From contig CAWGPF010000001.1 in the NCBI GenBank assembly GCA_963824395.1, forward strand, positions 620,001-684,000: DNA of 64,000 nucleotides, in the 5' to 3' direction. The position numbers and the translations under genes were made by a program. This stretch comes from 13-2-20CM-66-19 sp963824395. GTDB lineage: Bacteria; Pseudomonadota; Gammaproteobacteria; Steroidobacterales; Steroidobacteraceae. Of the stretch, positions 17,091 to 23,936 are shown piece by piece. The notes beneath the pieces are model-generated. The model worked only from the letters and a program-made list of their open reading frames with translations. It was not told where the DNA came from and did not search any database. The stretch's first letter is position 1, and each line of letters begins with the position of its first letter.

Positions 17091-17530
17091 CTAGGGCACG
17101 ATCTGGATCGACTGGGTGTTGGGGATGTCGCTCGAGATCTTCGCGGTGCCGCTGAGCTCGTTCAGGAGCGAGAGCGCCTGCATGCAGTGGTTGCGGGTGC
17201 CCGGAGCGCCCTGACCGTCGGCATCGGTCAGTACGGTGTAGCGCCGCGGTATTGCACGCGCGCGAACCCGGCGCGCGCATCCGTCGACATCGCAAATAGC
17301 GTGTGGGCCGTGACTTCGCCGTTGGCGGCGGTGCCGCTCCAGTGCACCGCGTCCACATCGCGCGCCCGCAACAGCGCCCCGAGGAACTGGATGACCTCGG
17401 AGATGGAACGCCACTCGACGTGGCTGTAGCTGCCTGAGTTGCGGGCGTTCTCCTCCTCGGTGTAGGGCGGCAGCACCAGCTCATCCTGGCTGCCGGCACC
17501 CAATGGCAGGATGGCCGCCACACGGTCCAT
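17091..17530 (-). pseudogene. Frameshifted conserved-hypothetical gene
   Basis: Two overlapping minus-strand frames complement each other. The N-terminal frame (from ATG 17530) runs through SISEVIQFLGALLRARDVDA to GFARVQYRG, then meets a stop at 17228. The C-terminal frame continues as RYTVLTDADGQ and QALSLLNELSGTAKISSDIP, ending at 17091. A single missing base around 17240-17250 would join them into one protein of about 146 residues. The join of QYRG and RYTV looks natural. The tail (LLNEL, SSDIP-x-T, I-x-I-V-P) resembles uncharacterised proteobacterial proteins; I cannot name a function. It starts 22 bp after the DUF4239 gene ends. A sequencing error is an alternative to true decay. Confidence 0.6.
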
Positions 17531-17552
17531 CTTCAGGTTGCTCGCACCTGCA

Positions 17553-18317
17553 TCAGCGGGCCTCGTTCATGTTCTCGCGCGCGCGCTCGAACGGGTAGCT
17601 GTCGACATGCACCCATCCTGTAAAGGGGCGGTCGAGGTCCGCAATTGCGAGCAACGCGAGCGTGACCAGCAGCGTGAGGGAGAACACCTGGAAGGCGTGC
17701 AGGCGCGGATTGCGCGAGCCGAACATGGCCACCGAAGCCACAGTGAGGACGCCGCCCACCAGCAGCACGCCCCAGAAAATCCCGGGCAGCCGCGAGTCGG
17801 CCTGCAGCAGCCGGGTGCGGCGACACTGCGTGAGGCTGCTGAGCTCACTCAGGGCATGATCGAGGGTGGTGATCTCCGCGGCCGATCCCTGGCGCACTGA
17901 GAGGAGCGTCCGCCACATCGAGCGGTTGATAAGGTGGCTCAACTCGGGCGTCTCGCCCTTGTCCATGGTCGGCCAGTCGCTCTCGACCACCGCATTCGCG
18001 TAGGCGCGGGTTTCCTGTTCCAGCTGCCCGCGCGCGGGCTGCGGCAGCCCCTCGGCGAGGCGGAACACGTTGCGCAGGGCGTTGGCCTCAAGCTCCGCGT
18101 TGAGCTTGGCGGCGGAGAAGTTGGTCCACTCGGTATAGAACATGAAACCGAGGATCACCGCGTGGGTGGTGGCGAGGATGTTCAGCTGCCAGCCGATGAG
18201 GTCCTCCCTGGCATAGCGCTCGCTCGGCGGCCAGAGGCGATTGACGAGCGCCATGAACATCATGGCGAGCGCCATCATGAGCGCGGCAAGCAGGATGTTT
18301 TGCGTCAGCGACAACAT
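17553..18317 (-). CDS. DUF4239 (bestrophin-like) membrane protein
   Basis: With the ATG at 18317 it is a 254-residue membrane protein. Two N-terminal TM segments (ILLAALMMALAMMFMALV and the NILATTHAVILGFMFYTEW region) are separated from two C-terminal ones (IFWGVLLVGGVLTVASVAMF, VFSLTLLVTLALLAI) by a helical region. The N-terminal motif and the LxxEANALRNVFRLAEGLP helix fit the DUF4239 family, described as bestrophin-like. An in-frame ATG at 18416 would add a charged stretch with no membrane character. It diverges from the GRRM locus and is followed by a frameshifted gene. A channel-like role is only inferred. Confidence 0.75.
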   Translation of the reverse strand: MLSLTQNILLAALMMALAMMFMALVNRLWPPSERYAREDLIGWQLNILATTHAVILGFMFYTEWTNFSAAKLNAELEANALRNVFRLAEGLPQPARGQLEQETRAYANAVVESDWPTMDKGETPELSHLINRSMWRTLLSVRQGSAAEITTLDHALSELSSLTQCRRTRLLQADSRLPGIFWGVLLVGGVLTVASVAMFGSRNPRLHAFQVFSLTLLVTLALLAIADLDRPFTGWVHVDSYPFERARENMNEAR

Positions 18318-18459
18318 TTCACGGCTTACTGGGGGGCGGGTGCGGTGGTCTCGTTCTTCGGTCCGCGCCTGAGCCGCATTCTCAGACCGTGCGTCGAGAT
18401 TGCGCAAGACCCTCACGCCGGTGCGGGCGGCGCACCGGCATGGGGCTCCCTCTCGAGGC

Positions 18460-18488
18460 TTGGCTGCATGCCGGACTACTCTTATAGT
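18460..18488 (+). promoter_or_regulatory. Candidate sigma-70 promoter of the GRRM-type RiPP operon
   Basis: TTGGCT (18460-18465) and TATAGT (18483-18488) are separated by exactly 17 nt, matching the consensus at four and five of six positions. The predicted start near 18495 gives a leader of about 87 nt before the precursor ATG at 18582. It is the best sigma-70-like element in the 264-bp gap. Confidence 0.5.
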
Positions 18489-18581
18489 ATGGAGGCGAGT
18501 GGGGGCGGGTGCGGCCCGTTGCGTGGTGTGCTCTGCGGCGCGCTTGCTGCGGCTGATCCAAGAAACAATCCGGGAGTTCTC

Positions 18582-18983
18582 ATGGCGTCAAAAGGTCGCG
18601 TGGCACGGGCGCTCAGTGTTGTATTTTCCGGCGGCGCACTCGGGGCCTCCCTGGTTCTCGCCCTGTCTTCGACCGAGGCATCCGCCGAGGTGAACCCCGC
18701 GGCCGTCCCTCAGAGCGCCGCCGCCGCCGGCAGCGTGGCGGAGCGCCTGCGCGCAATCCGCGCCGGCGTCGATGATCTGCGCACCCAGACGGGACCGGGG
18801 TCTGCGGAGCCGCAAGCGAACGATGCGCCGGGCGCCAGGCAGACCTGGTGGGGCAACGGCGGCTGGGGCCGCTGGCACATGGGCTGGGGTAATGGTGGCT
18901 GGGGCTGGCCGAACTGGCACAACTGGGGCAACGGCTGGCACAACTGGGGCAACGGCTGGCATAACTTCTGGCACAACTGGTAA
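18582..18983 (+). CDS. grrA: GrrA-like Trp/Gly/Asn-rich RiPP precursor
   Basis: A 133-residue secreted precursor. Residues 1-35 form a Sec-type signal peptide (basic n-region, hydrophobic core, ASA/E cleavage site). Residues 51-66 contain a helical VAERLRAIRAGVDDL that may be the maturase recognition site. The last 45 residues hold 14 Trp and nine W-x-N triads starting at W90, W102, W109, W112, W115, W119, W122, W126 and W130. W-x-N triads are substrates of three-residue cyclophane-forming radical SAM enzymes, which link the Trp ring to the third residue. A GGGAG stands 5 nt before the ATG. The maturase follows 20 bp downstream. Modification at each triad is inferred from the family. Confidence 0.82.
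   Translation: MASKGRVARALSVVFSGGALGASLVLALSSTEASAEVNPAAVPQSAAAAGSVAERLRAIRAGVDDLRTQTGPGSAEPQANDAPGARQTWWGNGGWGRWHMGWGNGGWGWPNWHNWGNGWHNWGNGWHNFWHNW
18915..18956 (+). repeat. Two exact 21-bp tandem repeats in the precursor core
   Basis: The unit TGGCACAACTGGGGCAACGG plus a final C occurs exactly at 18915-18935 and 18936-18956, and a diverged copy follows. Each unit encodes WHNWGNG, so the repeat adds two W-x-N triads per copy. It indicates that the core grows by slippage or unequal recombination. Confidence 0.9.
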
Positions 18984-19003
18984 GCGCCGGGCCCGGTCAG
19001 CCG

Positions 19004-20230
19004 ATGCAACCGTCGCCGGGGGCGCCAAGCCCGTCGATCGGAGTGGTCGTCGTCCAGCCGACGCCGTTCTGCAACATCAGCTGTACCTACTGTTACCTCC
19101 CGGATCGCGACGTGAAGACGGTCATGTCGCAGTCCACGGTACGCGAGCTGTTCGGGAAGGTGTTCGCTTCCGGCTGGTGCGCCGCCGACCTGACCGTGAT
19201 CTGGCATGCGGGCGAGCCGCTCGTGGTACCACCTTCCTTTTACCGCGAGGCCTTCGGGACCCTCGCCGCCCTGCGACCCGAAGCGGTGCGCGTGCGTCAC
19301 TCGATCCAGACCAACGGCATGCTGATCTCCCCCGAGTGGTGTGAGCTCTTCAGGGCCTTTGAGGTCGGCGTGGGTGTGAGCATCGATGGGCCACGGCACT
19401 TCAACGACGCCCATCGCGTCTCGCGTACCGGACGCAGCACCTTCGAGCGCGCGCTCGCCGGCATACGCGTGCTGCAACGCGAGAAGGTACCCTTTCACGT
19501 CATCTCGGTGCTCACGGCCAGAAGCCTGCAGGCACCCCGGGAGATGCTCGACTTCTACCTCGCCGAAGGCATCGAGGACGTGTGCTTCAACGTCGAGGAA
19601 TCCGAAGGCAGCCATGTCTCCGGCCTGTTCGCGGACGCCGATCCCCAGAAGCTGTTCCGGGGCTTTCTCGAGCGCTTCTGGAAGCTCTCGCGCGAGGACG
19701 GCCGCATCCGCTTCATCCGCGAGATCGACGGCATGCTGCCGCGCGTGTTCCGGCCCGGTGACGAGGAGCTGAAGAACATCCAGGTCGAGCCCTTCGGCAT
19801 GCTCAACGTCGACTGCCACGGCAATGTCTCGAGCTTCTCGCCCGAGCTGCTGGGTCTCAAGAACGCCCGCTACGCCGACTTCCTGATCGGCAACATCCTG
19901 ACGGACTCCCTCGAGCAGATGCGCAGCAGCGCCGCGATGCAGGCGATGTCGCGCGACATCGCCGCCGGGGTAGCGACCTGCCGCCGCGAGTGCGAGTACT
20001 TTTCGGCCTGCGGCGGCGGCGCCCCGGTCAATAAGCTGTCCGAGAACGGCAGCTTCGCGAGCGCGCGCACCACGTTCTGCGCACTGACGCAGATGGTGCC
20101 GACAGATCTGATCCTCGCCGCGTTCGAGCAGGTCGAGCGCGGGGTCGAGCACGACGACGCGGCTGCCCTGCTCGCGGACCTCAAACGGCGCAGCCGCGAG
20201 CTTGCGGGCGGCGGCGCCGAGCGCGCCTGA
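19004..20230 (+). CDS. grrM: GrrM-type radical SAM/SPASM maturase
   Basis: A 408-residue radical SAM enzyme predicted to install three-residue cyclophanes on the adjacent Trp-rich precursor. The SAM-cluster motif is C23-x3-C27-x2-C30 in PFCNISCTYCYLPDR, the form seen in GRRM-family maturases. HAGEPLVVP follows for SAM binding. The C-terminal SPASM domain has Cys at 271, 326, 330, 336 and 359, consistent with auxiliary iron-sulfur clusters. GGGAPVNKLSENGSF near residue 340 is also typical of the family. It lies 20 bp after the precursor. It is cytoplasmic, so modification should precede export. Confidence 0.88.
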   Translation: MQPSPGAPSPSIGVVVVQPTPFCNISCTYCYLPDRDVKTVMSQSTVRELFGKVFASGWCAADLTVIWHAGEPLVVPPSFYREAFGTLAALRPEAVRVRHSIQTNGMLISPEWCELFRAFEVGVGVSIDGPRHFNDAHRVSRTGRSTFERALAGIRVLQREKVPFHVISVLTARSLQAPREMLDFYLAEGIEDVCFNVEESEGSHVSGLFADADPQKLFRGFLERFWKLSREDGRIRFIREIDGMLPRVFRPGDEELKNIQVEPFGMLNVDCHGNVSSFSPELLGLKNARYADFLIGNILTDSLEQMRSSAAMQAMSRDIAAGVATCRRECEYFSACGGGAPVNKLSENGSFASARTTFCALTQMVPTDLILAAFEQVERGVEHDDAAALLADLKRRSRELAGGGAERA

Positions 20231-20301
20231 ATACTACGACGGGATGGCGCGAGGCCATCCCGGTGCAAGGCAACATCGACGGTTCTTGGGAGAGTGAGAC
20301 C

Positions 20302-21030
20302 ATGAAAGCAAGAAACATCACGGCGACAGCCGCCCTCATCGCCCTGTCGAGCTCAGGCGGCTTCGCGGCGGCGCAGGCTCCGGGCCCTGGACCCGAGCAG
20401 GCGCAGCGCACCGGCGCTCCGCCGATGGAGGTGCCCCCCGTCAACGGCGCCCCCGAAGACCGCGGCACGCGCGCACCGGTGCTGCGCATCACGAGCGTGG
20501 AGGTCATGCGCAGCGCGCACGCACCGGTGATGGACATCATCCGCGTGCGCGGCCTCGCCAGCAGCCCCGGCTGGGAGGAAGCAGAGCTCGTGCCCCTCAC
20601 CCACGGCGTGCCGGCGGACGGGATCCTGGAGCTTATCTTCGTGGCGCGCGCACCATCGGAGGCCGCCGACGCCAGCGGCTTTGAGCCGATCGAGGCCATC
20701 TTCCCGCTGGAAAGCAATCACCCGTTCAAAGGCGTCAACGTGCACAGTGCCTCGGACTCCGTCTCGGTGACCTCACTCCCCGGCTACGCGGAGAGCAAGG
20801 CGCCGGGTGAGGACTGCGGCAAATGCGTCGGCAAGACCTTCGTCCCCAAGGGAACGAGCGCTCCCGCCGGCAGGTCCGCCGCCGAGCTGGTGCGCGAGGA
20901 GCATCTGCCCGCCGGCGGCGTGCGCGTCATCCGGCCGAGCGAGGGCATCGCTTCGGCGGACTCCAATCCGAACCGCCTCACGCTGATCGTGAACAAGGAC
21001 GGCAGGATCACCTCGGCGGTCTGGGAATAG
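20302..21030 (+). CDS. Secreted protein with I78-inhibitor-like C-terminal domain
   Basis: A 242-residue protein with a clear Sec signal peptide (MKARNITATAALIALSSSGG, cleavage near residue 25). The start at 20302 is preferred over an in-frame ATG at 20263, because it gives that signal and has a GGGAG-type site upstream. A middle domain (about 55-165) is unrecognised. The C-terminal ~70 residues hold C172-G-K-C175, then GGVRVIRPSEG and PNRLTLIVNKDGRITSAVW. The R-V-I-R-P and R-L-x-x-x-V-x-x-x-G-R-I-T pattern matches the I78 peptidase-inhibitor family, although the usual final Cys-Gly is replaced by Trp-Glu. It is 71 bp downstream of grrM. Inhibition of a protease is inferred only. Confidence 0.6.
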   Translation: MKARNITATAALIALSSSGGFAAAQAPGPGPEQAQRTGAPPMEVPPVNGAPEDRGTRAPVLRITSVEVMRSAHAPVMDIIRVRGLASSPGWEEAELVPLTHGVPADGILELIFVARAPSEAADASGFEPIEAIFPLESNHPFKGVNVHSASDSVSVTSLPGYAESKAPGEDCGKCVGKTFVPKGTSAPAGRSAAELVREEHLPAGGVRVIRPSEGIASADSNPNRLTLIVNKDGRITSAVWE

Positions 21031-21073
21031 CCCGCCGCCCTACCCTGCGACGCCGAGCAATCCGGGACATCCA

Positions 21074-21514
21074 ATGAAGACCCTCGTGATGGCACTCACC
21101 CTGGCCGCGCTCGGCGCCGGCGCGGCTCCGGGCGTCGCGTTCGGCGCCCAGCTGATCGGCAATGGCGGCAGCTGCGCGGACATCCAGCGGGGGGACACCT
21201 CCGATGGCACGCCGCTGATCCTGTTCCATTGCCATGGCAGCCCGAACCAGAACTGGGTACTCATCGGCGGCACGGTCGCAGGCGCCGGCGGCACCTGCCT
21301 CGACGTCATGGGCAGTGTGGCGGGCGACGGCGCGCAGATCATTGTCGTCCAGTGCAACGGCCGCGCCAGCCAGAAATGGCAGGTGGTCAACGGCCAGATC
21401 ATGGGCCTGGGCGGCAAATGCCTCGACCTGCAGGGCGGCAGCAGCGCGGACACGACGCCCCTGATCCTCAACGCCTGCGGCAGCGCTCCGAGCCAGCAAT
21501 GGTCCGTGCGATGA
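21074..21514 (+). CDS. Secreted ricin-type beta-trefoil lectin
   Basis: A 146-residue protein: a signal peptide of about 25 residues (cleaved at VAFGA/Q) and then a single beta-trefoil built of three similar repeats. Each repeat has a C-x-D or CLD start and a Q-x-W end: NQNW, SQKW and SQQW, with GGTCLDV and GGKCLDL between. These QxW repeats bind carbohydrates in ricin-B-type lectins. Half the protein is made of Gly, Ser, Asn and Gln. It overlaps the next lectin gene by ATGA. It is likely co-expressed with the Trp-rich peptide, and both should be exported. Confidence 0.85.
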   Translation: MKTLVMALTLAALGAGAAPGVAFGAQLIGNGGSCADIQRGDTSDGTPLILFHCHGSPNQNWVLIGGTVAGAGGTCLDVMGSVAGDGAQIIVVQCNGRASQKWQVVNGQIMGLGGKCLDLQGGSSADTTPLILNACGSAPSQQWSVR

Positions 21515-21969
21515 GCGCGCGCCTGCCCGCACTGCTGATCGGCGCCTGGGGCGCGCTCGCGCTTACGGTGATGCTCTCGGCCTGCGCCGGCGGCAACATG
21601 CTGGTCGTGGCCAACACCAACGAGTGCATGCTGGTCCCCTGGCACGGCTACCCGATCGACGGCACGCAGGTGCGGCTGCGCCAGTGCGTCGGCAAGCAGC
21701 AGCAGTACTGGAACCTCGCCAACGGCCAGATCACCGGCATCGGCGGCAGCTGCCTCGACGTTCAGGGCAGCGCGCCGGTCGATGGCGCCCGCGTCATCAC
21801 GGTCGGCTGCAACGGCAGCCCGAGCCAGCACTGGACGTACGCCAACGGCCAGGTGGTCGGCATTGGCGGCAAGTGCCTCGATTCGCTGGCGGGCACGGAG
21901 GAAGAAGGCGTGCCGCTCATCATCACGAGCTGCACCGGCGCGCCGAGCCAGCAGTGGCAGGTGCACTGA
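21511..21969 (+). CDS. Ricin-type beta-trefoil lectin lipoprotein
   Basis: A 152-residue paralogue of the preceding lectin. Its N-terminus ends in a lipobox, MLSAC with the lipidated Cys at residue 25, so it should be membrane-anchored rather than free. Three trefoil repeats follow (QQYW, SQHW, SQQW, with GGSCLDV and GGKCLDS). The ATG overlaps the stop of the first lectin. A free and an anchored version of the same fold suggest soluble and surface-held carbohydrate binding. It closes the GRRM-associated operon. Confidence 0.83.
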   Translation: MSARLPALLIGAWGALALTVMLSACAGGNMLVVANTNECMLVPWHGYPIDGTQVRLRQCVGKQQQYWNLANGQITGIGGSCLDVQGSAPVDGARVITVGCNGSPSQHWTYANGQVVGIGGKCLDSLAGTEEEGVPLIITSCTGAPSQQWQVH

Positions 21970-21997
21970 GCGCTGCAGCGCGGCCGGCAGCGGCCCC

Positions 21998-23008
21998 TCA
22001 GGGCACCCGCGGTGCGACACTCTCAAGCGATGGGATGCCGCGGCGGATCTGCTGCGAGAAATCCTCAGCCCGGTCGGCCTGGCGCGCCCGCCCGGTGATG
22101 CGCCCGAAGCCGCGCAGTTCATCGAGCGTATAGCGCGTATCGAGGCCCCCGATCGAATACACGTAGCCCGGCAGGTAGCCTGAGAGCACGAGACCGTAAC
22201 CAAAGGGCAGGCGTCCGACGATGCGCTCCACCATGTGGTAGACGAGCGTGGTGCAGTTCACGGTGATGGTGTTGTAGAAGCGCGGCGTGCGTGCGAGGTC
22301 ATTCATCTGCTGGATGTAGGCGAGGAACAGCGCCCGGATATCCTCGCGCGGCAGGCGGATGCGGTAGAGATAGTCGTCCTCGCCGCGCACATTGGTGCGC
22401 ACCCGGATGATGTCGCGCTCGTCCGCCGCGATGATGGAGAGCTCGAACTCCTTGAAGAAGCCGCCGATCTCATTGAACTTCTCGTCGCGCTCGCGCCGGA
22501 TCTCGACGGAAAACGCCACGTGCTGCCCGTCGCTGAAGCCGAAGGAGATGAGCACATGGGCGATCGCGGGCCCTGACCAGTAGGAGGTGATCATGTCGAG
22601 CGCTTCGAGCTTCTGCAGGTCATAGGTGCGCGTCTCCCAGCGCGGCGTGTAGTCATCGGCGCTGCGCCAGTCGAAGTTGCGCACGCCGCTGAGCGTGACG
22701 GTACTGCCCTGCACCGCCCCGGTCGCGGTGCGGGCGACATCATCGGCCCACGCCCGCTCGTTCGAGGGCCGCAGCGCATGCCACCACAGCAGCACGGCAC
22801 ACAAAGCCAGCACGAAGCCCCCGAGCGCCGGCGCCGCGTGGCCACGCCACACGGCGATCACGAGCGCTGCGGTGAAGACCGTCCACAGCGCCACCAGGGC
22901 GACGCGCACGAGCGCCCCGCCGGGTGCCTGGAACCCCAAAGCAGCCGCCGCCCAGGCGGCCAAGAGGACCATCAGGCAGGAGACGAGGATCAAGACCGTG
23001 GTGCGCAA
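21998..23008 (-). CDS. DUF4105 protein (Lnb N-terminal periplasmic-like domain)
   Basis: A 336-residue protein if the TTG at 23008 is used; the frame is open further upstream but would overlap mlaA. Two or three N-terminal TM helices are followed by a periplasmic domain with the DUF4105 pattern: H151 in AHVLISFGFSDG, then AADERDIIRVRTNVRGED, and C252 in VNCTTLVY. The His-then-Cys order is that of circularly permuted papain/NlpC-like (LRAT-like) enzymes, and this family includes the domain of lipoprotein N-acyltransferase Lnb. It is 34 bp downstream of mlaA in a three-gene operon. A lipid-linked acyltransferase or thiol hydrolase role is inferred. Confidence 0.75.
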   Translation of the reverse strand: MRTTVLILVSCLMVLLAAWAAAALGFQAPGGALVRVALVALWTVFTAALVIAVWRGHAAPALGGFVLALCAVLLWWHALRPSNERAWADDVARTATGAVQGSTVTLSGVRNFDWRSADDYTPRWETRTYDLQKLEALDMITSYWSGPAIAHVLISFGFSDGQHVAFSVEIRRERDEKFNEIGGFFKEFELSIIAADERDIIRVRTNVRGEDDYLYRIRLPREDIRALFLAYIQQMNDLARTPRFYNTITVNCTTLVYHMVERIVGRLPFGYGLVLSGYLPGYVYSIGGLDTRYTLDELRGFGRITGRARQADRAEDFSQQIRRGIPSLESVAPRVP

Positions 23009-23042
23009 GACGCGGACGCCGGCGGCGCTGCGGGAGTCGCCG

Positions 23043-23936
23043 TCATTGGCCCCCCGGGCGCTGCGTCCCGGGCCTCGTGGTGTGCCAGATGCGCTGCGCA
23101 TCGTCCTCGATCAGGGTCTTGTGTACGACCAGGAAGCGCACCGCGTCGTATTCGAACGGTGAGCCGGTCGAATAGTAACGAAAGCTCGTGTTGGCGCGGA
23201 TGTCGACCGCGGCCAGCGGTGTCAGAACCCAGCCGGCGAGCCCGCGATAGAGGTCGAGGATGTTGATCCCGTAGTTCACGCCGTAGTCGATGACGAAACC
23301 GCTGGTATCGCGCACGTTCGAGGGCCCGAGGAGCGGCGCCACGAAGTACGGACCCGGCCCCACGCCCCAGCGCGCCATGGTATCCCCGAAGCCGGTGCGC
23401 ACCCCGGGGATGTGTGCCGCCGTCGCGACGTCGAACAGACCGCCGATCCCAAGCGTGCTGTTGAGCGCGAAGCGGCCCAGGCTGCGCAGCGCCGGCGCCG
23501 GACGCAGTTGTGCCAGGTAGTTGAGCGTGCTCACCACCTGGGTGAGATTGGAAAAGAAGTTATGCACCCCGGTGCGCACCATGCCGGGCAGGCGCCGGTA
23601 GGTATCGGCGGCCGGCAGGAAGATGAAGTCATCGAAGCGCGCGTTGAAGCGGTAGGTGAAGCGGTTCAGGGGCTCCCACGGATCGGCGGTCACCATCGAG
23701 GGCACGTCCGCGGCGCTCAGCGGGGGTAAGGCATTCGCCGCGTCGCTGGCCGCGGCACGGCTGGCGGCGGCGCCAGCCTCGGCCTGCATTGCCTGCATCT
23801 GCCTGATGGCGGCCGCGTTGTCCGCGGCCGGCGTGTCCGGCGGCAGGGTGCGCATGGAGAAGTCGCGCGTCGCGCACCCCCCGAGACACAGCGCCGCGGC
23901 CAGCAGCACCCACGCGCGTGGCGCTGCGCTGCTCAC
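23043..23936 (-). CDS. mlaA: MlaA (VacJ) outer-membrane lipoprotein
   Basis: The outer-membrane component of the Mla phospholipid transport system, 297 residues, with a lipobox LGGC (Cys 21). The core begins at ADPWEPLNRFTYRFN and contains the typical LPGMVRTGVHNFFSNL and GPGPYFVAPLLGPSNVRD segments. An Ala-rich spacer of about 55 residues separates the lipid anchor from the core. It overlaps the upstream hydrolase gene by ATGA. The Mla inner-membrane ABC genes are not in this window. Confidence 0.95.
   Translation of the reverse strand: MSSAAPRAWVLLAAALCLGGCATRDFSMRTLPPDTPAADNAAAIRQMQAMQAEAGAAASRAAASDAANALPPLSAADVPSMVTADPWEPLNRFTYRFNARFDDFIFLPAADTYRRLPGMVRTGVHNFFSNLTQVVSTLNYLAQLRPAPALRSLGRFALNSTLGIGGLFDVATAAHIPGVRTGFGDTMARWGVGPGPYFVAPLLGPSNVRDTSGFVIDYGVNYGINILDLYRGLAGWVLTPLAAVDIRANTSFRYYSTGSPFEYDAVRFLVVHKTLIEDDAQRIWHTTRPGTQRPGGQ

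Noticed and set aside
18840..18983. CRISPR-like or low-complexity artefact for the Trp-rich repeats
   Set aside because: Repeats are in frame, lack spacers, encode W-x-N triads and sit behind a signal peptide with a matching maturase downstream.
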